Shown here: positions 1-11,267 of the stretch, in pieces | Numbering within the stretch: the first letter of the stretch is position 1 | Layout: every line of letters begins with the position of its first letter | Made by a program: the position numbers and the translations under genes | Assembly (NCBI RefSeq): GCF_010093815.1 | Contig: NW_022985554.1 | Location: 776,999-840,998, forward strand | Reading direction: 5' to 3' | DNA from: Pseudovirgaria hyperparasitica | Taxonomy: Eukaryota > Ascomycota > Dothideomycetes > Acrospermales > Acrospermaceae | DNA length: 64,000 nucleotides | The notes under the pieces: model-generated | The model's input: only the letters and a program-made list of their open reading frames with translations | Told to the model about the DNA's origin: nothing | Databases searched by the model: none

Positions 1-346
1 TTGAAGATTCGTATTATTTATTGTTAGATAATACTATCTCAAGTAGGAAGCTCTTACACCCGTGTATGTAACGCGATAAGGAAATGTCTGACCGAATTGC
101 TTATCTTGAAGTTGCTTATGTTCATCCTCTATGTATGTGTGTCCTTATGCTCAATTTTAGCAGATAGCTATATGTATACATACGAGGCGACCCCACAACA
201 AGTGACTAATGCAGCACAATAGATGATAAAAATCTTAACATATACTTTATTCATATATTCATCACTTGTGGTATATGACACAGTAGTACGCAGCGAGGAC
301 TACACGCTATGCCATCTCTCCCACACATCCACCTCACACTGCACAA
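1..346. other. Intergenic left edge
   Basis: AT-rich sequence beyond the 3' end of the GH3 gene. I see no open frame or RNA gene. It probably holds the 3' UTR and terminator of that gene. Confidence 0.5.
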
Positions 347-2884
347 TCACACCGTCAGACTCCCACTAACCACCAAATCTCGCGAACTGAACCCAACACT
401 AACACCGATACTCTCACTCGGCAACGTCCATTGCTGTGCAACGACATCCCAATAGCTCAGATCGCGCCTCATGAGCTCGAACTCGACCGTCTTGCTCTCG
501 CCCACCTCCAGCATGACCTTATCGAACCCTCTCAACACCCGCACCGGCGTCCCGGCGCCCACGCTTGCCGGCATGCTGATGTACAGCTGCGGCACCGTCT
601 GGCCCCCGACACTGCCCGTGTTCGCCACCGTGACGCTGACGCTCGCGATGACGTCCCAAAGCTCGGCGTTGCCGCCCGGGACGATAGGCGTGGCTGGCGA
701 AGGTGTACGTGCAAGTGGCGACGTAAACGTGTATGTGACAGCGAGATCAGCAAGGGAGAACGACGTGTAGCTGAGGCCGAAGCCGAACTCGTACGCGACG
801 GATTTGTTGAATGCGTCGAATTCACGGTAGTCGGTCAACTGGCCCTCTGTGAAGTCTGCCTGCCAGGCGTTTGGATCGGTAGATGCAAGAAGTGCAGAGC
901 TGTTAACGAGATTGTATGCGTAGTCGTCTGCGTTCTTGGCGATGGTGTAGGGGAGGTGGCCTGACGGGTTCGTCTTGCCGTACAGGACGTCGACGATGGA
1001 GTTTCCGGTTTGCTCGCCGGGGTAATGAGCGGCAAGGATGGCAGTGACGTTCGGATTATCGGCCCAGGGCATGATTACGGGTCCGGGACCGTGGACGACG
1101 ACTATGGTGTTGTTGCAGACTGAGGTGACGGCGGCGACCACGGCGGTCGAATTAGATTCGGCGATGAGGGAGAGCCGGTCGAAGCCTTCGGTGGCCCAGG
1201 ATTTGAGAAAGACGAGACAGGTGTCTGGGACTGGAGCAAGGCTTTCGAGGCCGGCTTTTGTGATGTACTTGTTGTCGAGGATGTACTGGACTAGCGTCGA
1301 GTCGGCTTGGCCTTGTGCCTTCAGGGCTTCGAGGGGTGAGACGATATACGAGAATCTTCCGGCGCCAGAGCCGCCACCGACGGCAAAGGTTCCAAACTCA
1401 GGGAAGGAAAAGGCATCGAAGAGTGCAAAGTAGTACAACCCTTGAGAGGCATCACTCGCATCGTTGCCGAAGATGGCGAGGTTCTTGGGACTACTTAGTG
1501 GTAGAGCATTGTTCTCGTTCTTGAGAAGCACTGTACCGGCAGCACCAAGCTCACGGATCAGATCAGCATGGCCCTCACCACGGGCATCAACAAGAGGCCC
1601 TTGTTTGAAGATTTTGTCTGCTTCTCGCGCCCCGAAGAAGTTGAGACTGCCAGTGGTTTCGTCAACAGGCGGAAAATTCTCGTCTTGATGGAGATGAAAG
1701 TAAGGGGTCAGGATGCGGAGCACCATGTCATCCAGACGTGCCACATCAAGTGTCCTATTATTCACAGCGGACGTGATATTGGCACCGAAAAAGCTTCCAC
1801 TGCTCAGGTCGCCAAAGCTAATAGTGCCTGGCATGTCCATGTCCTGTCCAGCCTCGATGGCAGCTACACCAGAGTGTGTGGCACCCCAATCAGACATGAC
1901 GTAGCCCTGGAAGCCAAGTTCAGTCTTGAGGAGGTTGTTTAGTGTATGAGAGTTTTCGCAGCCATAGGTTTGGTTCTATTGAGACTGATCAATAAGCAAT
2001 TACTGGCGATCAAGGATGGATCACTTACCAATCTATTGTATGAGCACATAATACTGGCAGAGCCAGCACGTACCGCATTCGCGAACGGCCATAAGTATAG
2101 CTCATGCAACGTCCGGTCATCGATATTTGACGAGATCGATTTAATAGTCGTACCGTTGACAGTAGTAGGATTGCGCTGAGTTTCTTGCTCGTTTCCAATG
2201 TAATGCTTGGAGGTCGCCTGGACACCAGCAGCTTGCAGGCCCAAGACTGTTTCTTCCATTGCGACACCACTCAGATAGGGGTCAGTAGCAAACCCTTCCC
2301 AATTGCGACCCCCAAAGGGGCTGCGGCCAAGAGGTCCCGCGACAGGCGCCAAGGCAATGTGCGATCCTTTGGCTCTGAACTCCTCGCCCAGATACCGACC
2401 ACGAGCGTTGATTAATCCACGATCCCAAGACGCACCGGCCGCGATACCCGCGGGAAAGACGCTGGCGTACAGAGCTTGCCTGATAGCTGCTGGACCGTCT
2501 TGAAGACATAGGCCACCGAATCCGATGCGCTCTATAGGTGCGATGTTCCCCTTGACATAGTAAGCAACGTATCAGGACATTAGGTCAGGACACTCTTACG
2601 GCACATGGACCAGAAGACCCCGTCACCAGACCGACTTTTTCTGCCAGAGTAAGGTTTGAGACCCAAGTCTGTGCCTTGGACAGAGACTCTTCCCATCCTC
2701 CCGAGCCGCTTATCTTAGCTACAGTGGGTGTTAGTATGGTTCGACATGAAAAACAAGATTGATACTTACGTGAAGGATAGAACGAATCGCTTGAAGCGTA
2801 TAAAGAACTATCCCATTCAGCATTTCCAAGAGCAACAAAGAAGCCAAGTAGTGACAAGCACCACAACTTGTTGATTGAAGCCAT
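347..2884 (-). CDS. Secreted GH3 beta-glucosidase
   Basis: Family 3 glycoside hydrolase, expected to release glucose from the non-reducing end of beta-glucosides such as cellobiose outside the cell. Four exons (2884-2770, 2718-2600, 2550-2029, 1975-347) join in frame to 794 residues, a usual length for fungal GH3. Residues 1-22 form a signal peptide (MASINKLWCLSLLGFFVALGNA). Then come GPCAGNIAPI, the barrel motif GRNWEGFATDPYLSG, SKHYIGNEQE, CSYNRLNQTYGCENSHTLNN and the nucleophile motif GYVMSDWGATHSG, whose Asp lies near residue 281. The second alpha/beta domain (LLKNENNALPL) and a C-terminal fibronectin-III-like domain (about 690-790) follow. Introns are 51, 49 and 53 nt. The 51-nt intron is open in frame, so retention would add 17 residues. 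The second intron ends in CAAG, a less common acceptor. Substrate specificity within GH3 cannot be read from sequence alone. Confidence 0.95.
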
Positions 2885-4582
2885 GGTAATTGATGACTGG
2901 GGGTAGTGAGCCCGAGATAGGGTGCTTGGAATCTATCATAGTAGCGGCACGGGCTGTCCTTTAAATGCTGAGTGGTGAAGTCGCCAGAAGATCGCATATG
3001 CCAGACGGCTTATGGCCTTTCCCACCTGACGGGAGAGCAAGAAGCTTCGATCAAGGCCAGCTTCTCCACATCGCGAGCGCATGATCTATGGAGACCCGAA
3101 GTTGCCCCATATTATATGGGTCATGGATGAAGACCTTCCGGCGGCGCAGTTCTACTTTGGCTGTCTACCTTATTGCTAAGGTGGAGAAGACCAGTAAGAA
3201 AGAAAGTATCGCTACTGTCACGTCAAATATAGGTACTCAGCCTACAGCACTTGACTAGACACTGAGAAGCATTCGTGCCTTCTCCGGATCAAAATAGTCG
3301 GCCACTCAAGCAAGACACAACGAAGAGGCTCATCTGCCAAGATACAGCTGTTATCTCTCAGCAAAAACACCCATTTTACGGGATTGCGTGATACACTGGA
3401 TTGAGAGAACGAAACTACCTTGACTCGGCACGAGGTGTAAGTCTGACCGGCAGTTGTATCATTTGCCTCAAGCATTCCTTCCGACAACCATGAGGTTGGT
3501 CAAGACAGCATAAGTTAGGGTTGACTCTGCAGGGCCAGCTTGATAGTACGGGCCCAACCCAATCGTCATTCAACCTTCACTTCTCCGCATCTCACTGGTA
3601 CTTATTGAATAATATGATTGGATACCATGATGTCAGTATTTGGGGTCGGCAGCGAAAACCTTGTCAGAGAAAGGTGAAAGTGGGTCGACATCGGAGTTCA
3701 GGCTCTTCTCGCTGGGTCCTCTACACGCTTCTCCGCAAAGTCTGCGATGTTACGTGATGGGATCTGGGGTCGGCAACGAGAACCTTGACAGAGAAAGGTG
3801 AAAGTGGGTCAACATCGGAGTTCAGGCTCTTCTCGCTGGGTCCTCTACACGCTTCTCCGCAAAGTCTGCGATGTTCCGTGATGGGATCTGGGAATCGGAG
3901 ACTGGGGACTGGGGATTAATTGGTTCGTGCGACGGGGAAATGCACAGCGAAGGTGGGTAGGACGGGCTTTGATCTGACTGCCGAAGATCGTGATCGCCGC
4001 GGTTTTGCCGGAATCATCTGCTTATAGGTGTGAATTGTATTGTGATGAGAGTTGTTGAGCGGAGATCCTTAAAACTTGTGCTTGAGTGAGTGAGGTGAGA
4101 ATGAGTACAAGGACAGCGTGGATGAAGTGAATGGCACCCCGGCGGCGAGAAGAGGTGAGTGGGCGTGATTGAAAGTGCGCAAGAGCGGGCATAGACCTGG
4201 AGCTACGAATATACACCTAAGACACCTCAGTAATACCCGAGTACACGTGCCGGACAAACCTTCACACTAATACTCTCTATCCTCACGAGTCGTGGACTCC
4301 AGCACAGTCGAGTACCTGGACTTTGTCTGCAGTAAGACGAGGCATAGCCAAAGCAAATAGTGCATGACAGGCTGTAACGAGCCGGCGAGAAGACCGATTG
4401 AATTCACACCGCCTTCGTCTATCAATCCCTGCTTGGTTGGTCTACAACCTTCTCATGACATGACAGGTGCAATCGAGCGTTGAATTCAGTGTATATTTAG
4501 CAGTAACAATGTACTTTTTATTACGTTTGCTATGTGGGTATTATGGCTCTATCATTAATCCGCGCATTACATAATAAGTATC
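2885..4582. other. Intergenic region with a tandem repeat
   Basis: It lies between the start of the GH3 gene and the end of the GPI-protein gene. The right part of the GH3 promoter lies at about 2900-3200. The only structure I see is the 124-bp tandem duplication annotated separately. Short open frames here have no coding signature. Confidence 0.5.
3642..3889. repeat. Two-copy 124-bp tandem duplication
   Basis: Copy 1 is 3642-3765 and copy 2 is 3766-3889. Both begin with a GGGGTCGGC-like block (the second reads GGGGTCGGCAACGAGAACC). They share the stretches GAGAAAGGTGAAAGTGGGTC and CTCTACACGCTTCTCCGCAA and end in GTGATGGGATCTGGG. I count only a handful of mismatches, so the duplication looks recent. 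It lies in non-coding sequence. Confidence 0.9.
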
Positions 4583-5334
4583 TTACAATGCCAGCATGGC
4601 GGCGGCGACACCGGCAAGGCCAGCGATTGATGCGCCACGGATGAGATTCGCGGACGCAGCGCCGGTGTCAGCAGGCGCAGAGCCTTCAGTTGTTGGGCTA
4701 CCGCCTGTGGGTTGAGAACCAGTAGCTGTGTATTGTCAGTATTGTGTACGTGGATATATAGGGTTGCAGAATCGGGCTTACGAGCTGGGGTAGTACGAGT
4801 GATGAGAGAACCAGTGTGCGCAGGCGACGATGGGTTAGACGATGGAGAATCGGAAGTAGGTTCGGGCGATCCAGTAGCAGCAGATAGCTTGTCGGCGCCG
4901 GCAGTAACAGTAGCAGGGCTGAACACGAGCTCTCCGCTGCTGTATTCCGTTGCGAAAGATGTTGTCAGGACCTCGCCTTCGACAGTGCCGATCATTGTCT
5001 GATCGCAGCTCGCGGTGGTAGTGCCGCCAATGCTACAAGAAATAGTCGCCGTCACGACGGGGATACTGTTGCTTTCCTCGCCGAAAGCTTCTGTAAACTC
5101 TGCGTAGAAAAGTTCCGGGCCAGCAGTGACAGTAAAGGCATCGGCATAGCAGCCGTCAAACTCGTCAGGGTCTTCGGGAGCGTCGGTTGGGCACGACAAG
5201 ACCATAGTTGTGGCTGTAGCGTCTACAGTGACGACGGACGCGCTGTAATTTGGTGGGAGGAGAAAGACGTCGACTGTGGTTGACTGCGCGATGGCAATGC
5301 CACTTAAGAGCGCGAGAGTAGCAAAGGATTTCAT
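4583..5334 (-). CDS. Small GPI-anchored cell-surface protein
   Basis: Two exons (5334-4782 and 4725-4583, 56-nt intron GTAAGC...CACAG) join to 231 residues. Residues 1-16 are a signal peptide (MKSFATLALLSGIAIAQ region). The middle is Ser/Thr/Val-rich with four cysteines, and a serine/proline/threonine-rich stalk follows from about residue 150. The spliced C-terminus reads GAASANLIRGASIAGLAG followed by a hydrophobic end (VAAAMLAL), a classic GPI-attachment signal. This resembles the common fungal family of GPI-anchored surface proteins of unknown function. No enzymatic motif is visible. Without splicing, the frame continues into an unrelated tail lacking the hydrophobic end, so the intron decides anchoring. 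Confidence 0.8.
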
Positions 5335-5550
5335 CTTGCGTATGAGGAAAGCGAAGTTCGGGGAGGAGATTAATGGTTCAAGATAGACGTGTGGTGTATG
5401 AAACGAGGGTAGTTGTTAGATTTGTTGAAGTGATTTTGAAATATCTTGCAAAAGAGCGTAACTCCACGAAGGATGATGAAGATTAAAGGCACGAAAAGGA
5501 GATCAGTGTAAGAGTAGTAAGAAAAGGAACTGAACAGACGCACGCGATGA

Positions 5551-5556
5551 TTTATA
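5551..5556 (-). promoter_or_regulatory. TATA-like box of the GPI-protein gene
   Basis: TATAAA on the minus strand (in TTTTTATAAATCATCG), 217 bp before the ATG at 5334. Position and context fit a core promoter. No experimental support is visible. Confidence 0.4.
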
Positions 5557-6831
5557 AAAACAGCCACCGACGGTAGCGGAGTCCGTTATATCGTGAAGCA
5601 CGAAGGATTGGAATAGCTTTGTTTTTTACCGCCCGCCATCCAGACCCAACTTCGCCCCAAGTCCTTCGCTTGAATGCCTGCACTGGGTTGGACGCATTGC
5701 TTACTGTTACTACCAATATACTGGAGCGAATGGGAGACGTGTATCTGCGAGGCTTAGCACCCACTTGAAGAGAAGCCGTCCTTGGCGATGTGACAGGACG
5801 AGGTGACAAAGAACAGTGCCATTTTCGCGAAGGGTTTTGCTGAGTGAAAGGAGTTCCAATGTGGTGAGGCTCTTGCAACCGTGGTCATGCATGAGAATCA
5901 CCCTGCCACGCAATGCTTGTCAAGACACCACTGTGCCATGCACGAGACATTGATGGGTAAGGCGGTGCAAAGCGAGTGAGTACAAAGAGGATTAAGTTAA
6001 GACTTGAGATTTGCCCAGCTAGTCAGTCAGCAAAGAGTCATGAAGATGCTAAGTGTCGGGGCGGGCGAGAATCAATAATTATTATATTATTGGTCGCGGA
6101 ATGGCAAGCGAGATTGCGACACACGTGCTGCCCGCGCCACAAACTGCCGCCCTATGCCCAGCAGTAGTAGGTGCAACCGGGCAGCTAATTGAAGCTTCCT
6201 GTCAGCGTAATTCTTTCCTCCACACTATCACGAACCTTTCCTGATATCACCTACAGTAGCTTAACCACTGCTTTGCCAGGTCATCGTTCCCGAACGTCAG
6301 GCCGTCGCGCATGGCGAACACATCATTGTCATAGCGCAATGATGTTTCAAATACCCCCTTGCGTCGCAGCCACAGCCTTGTCGCATCTTTGTCAAATTCC
6401 GTTTCCGTTGTATCTAAGCAAAACGCCTACCTTTTAAGTTACACCCTCGATCACCTCTCTACGGCGTAATTGCGATACTGTGTTGATATAAAATTGGAGA
6501 AAAGAGCGTTTTAATGTCATGGGAGTCTACTATACCGCGAGATCCTGCCCTGATATACGGTGCATGCTCCGACGAATTCTTCTTTCGAATAGACTCGTTA
6601 ACATGCTATAACTAGGTCGTACGTAGTATGACAAAGAGGAAAGAATGAGGAGAACTGCCCGCTATTCTTGCTACGATGTCAATAGCACCAGAAATCTGTC
6701 GAGGCTTGCAGACTACTCATCTATCTTCAAATACTCATGCACGACAGCAACCTTGGCGGCCTCTAGAGAAGATTATGACGATGCATAAGGCAAGAAGAGC
6801 TGACAGTGCCCCAAGAAATTCGGTTATTGAT

Positions 6832-6856
6832 GATTTGACGTCCTAGACGTCAAATC
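6832..6856. repeat. Perfect 11-bp inverted repeat with CRE-like half-sites
   Basis: GATTTGACGTC, three bases (CTA), then GACGTCAAATC. Each arm carries a TGACGTC/GACGTCA core of the kind bound by CREB/ATF-type bZIP factors. It lies about 445 bp upstream of the serine protease start. It could be an operator-like site or a small hairpin. Confidence 0.7.
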
Positions 6857-7148
6857 GCAGCACTGAGCACGAGACTGCAGCCGCCTCCACAAGACAGGTG
6901 AGCGTGAGAGTAGGCACATTGACTGAAACCATGAAGATATCTCAACATGACCAAAATAATGCTAATCATGCACTCGACTGATTCAACTCTTGAGGTACAT
7001 GAAACAGCTACACTATAGCCATTACTAATGATGCCCCCCTATTTCATTGATCATGGTTTCTAGCTTCCAGGCAACAATGAACCCAGAGACTAGCGACTCA
7101 GCCACTTCAATACAATGTCGAGGTCCTGTGTTGGTGTCTGCATATGTC

Positions 7149-7155
7149 TATAAAT
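7149..7155 (+). promoter_or_regulatory. TATA-like box of the serine protease gene
   Basis: TATAAAT, 146 bp before the ATG at 7301. The stretch between them is C/T- and A-rich, as is common in fungal leaders. Confidence 0.4.
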
Positions 7156-7300
7156 GCAGTCGTTGAAAAAGAGACTCGTGCCACTCAACAATTCATCAAC
7201 TCATCGAACCCTGGTATAACAACCCGTTTTCTAACCCTTCGCGCCAACTGTCCACTATATCAAAGACAAGCTCCTACAGTTCGCGTAATATCCGCTCAGT

Positions 7301-8059
7301 ATGAACACATTACCGGCCAGCCTCACCACTAAGTCAAACTGTCTTAGTAAATCAGCTCTCGTCGTCCTCAACAAGAAACAGCGCTGGCTCAGACACTTCA
7401 GCGTCGAAGGCTTAGAAAGCACTTTGCACTGCGCCATCAATGCTACCCTGATCTTCGCCCAGGAAGAGGCTGGCACGGCAGTATGCATCTCGCGTACAGG
7501 CCTGATCCTCACATGTGCCCATTGCATCGCGGAAGACGCAGAAGAATTCGCTCATATACGGCAGCGCGACGTCTATCATCTGTTCGCGTCTGGTTCGGTC
7601 GTCAGTGCGCGATGCATAGCATGGGATGCCACGCGTGATCTAGCTCTACTGCGGATCGTAGCGAGCCAGGATGCCAGCGGCTCCTTCTCCTACGTGTCTC
7701 TCGCTACGCAAACTCCAAGATTGAACGCTCGTCTAGTATGTGTCGGACATCCGGGGAGCGATGATCTGGAAGTTGGAGTCGATGGCGCAAAGACTGGATA
7801 TGATATACTGCACGTGAGCACAGGACGGTTTCGAGGACTGGCAAAGGGGCAGAGCATACATGATAACAGTGAGATTGGCGCGCTGAAACACGACTGCTGG
7901 ACGTACTGGGGCCATAGCGGTGCACCACTTGTGAATAGAAAGTCGGGTGAGGTGGTGGGTCTGCATTCATCTTGGGACGAAGAGACGGGTATGAGGAGGG
8001 GCATTGCACTGAAAGCGATACTGGACTTTCTGCTCGAACAGAGCATCAATCTGGAGTAA
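7301..8059 (+). CDS. Trypsin-like serine protease, single domain
   Basis: A single-exon protein of 252 residues with the chymotrypsin-like fold signature. The catalytic triad is visible: His74 in GLILTCAHCI, Asp113 in TRDLALLRI and Ser206 in YWGHSGAPLV. The GHSGAPL form of the serine motif is typical of trypsin-like peptidase_2/HtrA-like domains. There is no signal peptide, transmembrane segment or PDZ domain, so it is probably intracellular. The start is the first ATG of the frame, downstream of a TATA-like box. Fungal relatives often carry this domain at the end of larger proteins, whereas here it stands alone. The substrate is unknown. The C-terminus lies only 43 bp from the convergent F-box gene. 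Confidence 0.85.
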   Translation: MNTLPASLTTKSNCLSKSALVVLNKKQRWLRHFSVEGLESTLHCAINATLIFAQEEAGTAVCISRTGLILTCAHCIAEDAEEFAHIRQRDVYHLFASGSVVSARCIAWDATRDLALLRIVASQDASGSFSYVSLATQTPRLNARLVCVGHPGSDDLEVGVDGAKTGYDILHVSTGRFRGLAKGQSIHDNSEIGALKHDCWTYWGHSGAPLVNRKSGEVVGLHSSWDEETGMRRGIALKAILDFLLEQSINLE

Positions 8060-8102
8060 ATTCACAACTCAACGCTACTACTAAGATTTATTTTCTCCCA
8101 CA

Positions 8103-8957
8103 TCAGCTGCTGATCCTTTTTCGATCGCGCTGAGCACCCGTCGATATTCCAAGTCTTCGCCTCAACCCATACTCCCTAGCCCCGTGCCGAACGTCTTTCC
8201 TCACCACTATCTCTTCTCCCTCTGCCTCTACTCTCAGGGGCGCAAACACCGGAACCTCTCTTCCCTTTGCCTCATCATGGTCCACATAATAATAGATATC
8301 CTCTGTCCGTCCGTACCTCTTCCTCTCCCCTCTTCTCCCATCCGCTTCATACCGCGCTAGCCGCACCTTCAAGCAACGAAACGCCGCCGAGCGCGCCTGC
8401 AGCGTCTCCCGGATCTTCGCACTCGCCGCCGCATACGGGAAATCGCGCTTTGCTGTGTCGATATGCAGGTTGACCACAGACGCGGGAAGCGCAGACAGGA
8501 GCGCCTCGATAGCCTTTTGCCGGATCCAAGTCGTACCAGCCGGGCTCTCCTGGACACGCAGCTGGAACGTCGAAAGAGCTGTCATGCGCGGGAGGCATTC
8601 AATGAGGGGTGTAAGATCGAGTTCGTTGAACGCGCGATCGTCATCATCGTTATCATCATCGTCTGCTGCTGCGGTCGGAAAATGCATGTCTGCTACTTGT
8701 AGCTCGAACGACTTGATATACGCAAAGAACGAGTGAGAGCGCGGTAGCTGTGCGGAGAAACGCAGATCGGATGCAAGGTTGTTATGGTGCTGTGGTCGTA
8801 GGAGCATGTGGTAGCTCCGCACGTAGGGAAATGCGAGTGAGAACCAGTATTTACAGGTCAGCAGCACGGGGAGCATTTGTTGCGGCGTCGAGGAGGCGTG
8901 AACAGCGCGAAGGATTTCAAGGACCAGCTCAGTGGGGAGTTTGTCGAAGGTTGCCAT
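8103..8957 (-). CDS. F-box protein
   Basis: Single exon, 284 residues, from the ATG at 8957. The frame stays open further upstream, but only this start puts the F-box at the N-terminus. The opening residues MATFDKLPTELVLEIL and the following CKYWFSLAFP segment form an F-box, the Skp1-binding motif of SCF ubiquitin ligases. The rest has no recognisable substrate-recognition repeats. It contains an acidic run (DDDDNDDDD, near residue 105) and a basic C-terminus. Such proteins are numerous and poorly conserved in Dothideomycetes. The target is unknown. It converges on the serine protease gene. Confidence 0.75.
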   Translation of the reverse strand: MATFDKLPTELVLEILRAVHASSTPQQMLPVLLTCKYWFSLAFPYVRSYHMLLRPQHHNNLASDLRFSAQLPRSHSFFAYIKSFELQVADMHFPTAAADDDDNDDDDRAFNELDLTPLIECLPRMTALSTFQLRVQESPAGTTWIRQKAIEALLSALPASVVNLHIDTAKRDFPYAAASAKIRETLQARSAAFRCLKVRLARYEADGRRGERKRYGRTEDIYYYVDHDEAKGREVPVFAPLRVEAEGEEIVVRKDVRHGAREYGLRRRLGISTGAQRDRKRISS

Positions 8958-11267
8958 GATGTCTGCGTTCTGCGTATTATTGTCTATATATAGTATATCC
9001 AGTGAAGACCCTGAGGTGCAACACGTCGTTTTCCTGTCGCAGATAGCTGTGCGCCAGCGACGAACAAAAATATTGATACGTGACGGAACCACAAAGAACT
9101 TCGAAAGACAGGACCAAAGGAGATCAGAGCAGGGCATGACCGGACAGGCACAAGGGGATTTATACGGAATAATACTAATTATTCCTACCGCCCAACAACC
9201 AACCCAACATCAAACACGCACGAGCACGCAATGATGGTACAATAGAGCCGCAAGGAGATGACATCGTGCGCCCCTGGGTCTAGATGCGCACCCGACACAC
9301 GTGGCGTGTGCCGTTGGCTGGCCCGAGAGCACTCTAGCCCCCACCATCGCCGCCGTCGCTATCCTGAAGTGCTAATTACAGCTTAGGTATCATGTTAGAT
9401 GATACTAGTTATTATATATATAGGAGGTAGTTTCGTGACAGGGCTTATGGGTATAGTAGTACTAGTTCCTTTCTCTCTTCAACTCGCGCTGTGTTAGCAG
9501 ATTTTACTTCTGGTGTTGCTTGGACTGTGAGATGCTATGCGCAAAGCCTGCAGAAATGCACTGCATGATTTCGGTTGATTAGTGTACTTGCAATCTTTTG
9601 TACTGCTGTCCCATGTATCATGCTTGATGGGAGGGTTTCTGGAATTATATTCCGAGCTCTGCAGTCAGCTTGTGGCTTACACGTGATTTGTCTTGGCATG
9701 AGATGTCATACATATCGTCTGTCGCGAAGCTGGATGTCTTGCGTGAGGGGACGCCAGCAGAGTAGACGCGCGGTAAATGTATAATCATATCGAGTCTTCT
9801 GGGACTCTATATAGAAGGTGCAATGCGTGCTGGGAGGCTTAGAAGAAGTTTCGAGAACTCGGCAAGTGCTACTATGGCTGGACAGGTCAAGATGAGCAGT
9901 GGAGAGCAGAACTGTGTTTAAGATATGTGGAATCGCCGTGTTCATACAACAGTGTTACTCCCAGTTCTTCGTTCTGCAGTCCACTTATTGAAACTTTAGA
10001 TTACCCTATGCCGCATGAGCGTTGAGGGCTGCTTCGGTGTTTGCATGCTCGAGCATTGAGCTAGCGCGAGTCCTAAAAAAGCGTGTAAAAGAGAGCTGCT
10101 GGTTCGAGATAAGGTCTTCATAGCCGAAACAAGATGGAAAACCGACGGCTTTGGGTTCTAGTCATTACTCCATGTAGCGATTCATTTCGCTATAGACTGA
10201 CATCGACCACGATATGATGACAGTTCCTGGCAGTAGACTTATGAGGATGTTCTGTTCGTCCGATCGACAGTTTGTATAAGTTTCGGACACTCCCATGCTT
10301 TTGACGTAATTGACTTTGACGGAGTGATGTAATGAAGATCAGAATGTTAGGTGCTTTTCCATCCAACTGAAGATCGCCTCGACTGCGCGAACGGATCCTT
10401 TCACTCACTACTGTATGTTAGTATATTTCCGACCCGATGGCCGCGATGTAGGATGCACGTCGGAGAAAACGGCGAAAGAATATGAGCTCAAAGACCGAGC
10501 AGCCCGGTGATATGTGCTGGCACGTGATATTTTCGACCAGTCGGAGAAAATATAGCGTGCTGAAATATACCACGGTGGAAATGACTGACTGAGCATAAGG
10601 CGAAAGGCGGCAGGTATTAACGTTCTATTAAAGCAAGTTCTGATGTCACTGTTGGAGTAAGTTGTTACAGGCATGAATCACGACGATTCTATTTTTCAAC
10701 ACTCCCTGCTCTGGATGTTTCGTCTACTCTATCCCTGCCTTGTGGCCCGTAGATGTAGCCAAATGTAGTAATACTATGCCAAAGTGTCTTGTCTCATTGA
10801 ATGCAAGGTCTCCTTGTCCGTTTGCCTCTTCTATTCTGGGTACGGCAGCGGCACGGCTATTATACAGTGATACCGTAGTCCATCTCGTTTCTCATAACGT
10901 CATTCAGCCTAAGTGCGAAAACTGCCCCAGATTTTCTAAATTAAGCCTTTACAGGAGAGAAACTCGAGAATATTGCACATTTTCGTCCAGTTGAGGTTAT
11001 GCATTTTCGCCGCAGTGGTGTTGGAAATTAAGCCAGAATTTGCCTCGTGTAGTACTGGGCAGTGTTCAGGATCCATACGCCGGTCTAAATAGGAAAACCC
11101 TGGCAGCACATGATACTTCTGGTAAAATAACGTTAGCACTACCTGATAGTATGCTGACATGACTCGAACAATAGAACGAGGCAGACTTATTACACACACC
11201 CAGCCTCCAAGAAGGTAATGTTGTCCATTGCAGGCGTACGTGTCAAAGTTGATGTATCGCCACAAGT
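8958..11267. other. Intergenic region, no gene seen
   Basis: Contains the F-box gene upstream region and the downstream region of the NmrA-like gene. Open frames are short, overlapping and without family features. I see no RNA gene. Confidence 0.45.

Larger units (their letters stand above)
5335..7300. other. Intergenic region between divergent promoters
   Basis: It holds the upstream regions of the GPI protein (-) and the serine protease (+), a TATA-like box for each, and a perfect inverted repeat at 6832-6856. Open frames in the rest are short and unconvincing. Confidence 0.5.

Noticed and set aside
431-1942. Several plus-strand open frames opposite the GH3 gene
   Set aside because: They are antisense shadows of a strongly conserved enzyme, driven by its codon bias, with no family features of their own.
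10080-10120. GGTTCGA-like B-box near 10096 as a tRNA gene
   Set aside because: No A-box at the right distance and no cloverleaf can be folded around it.
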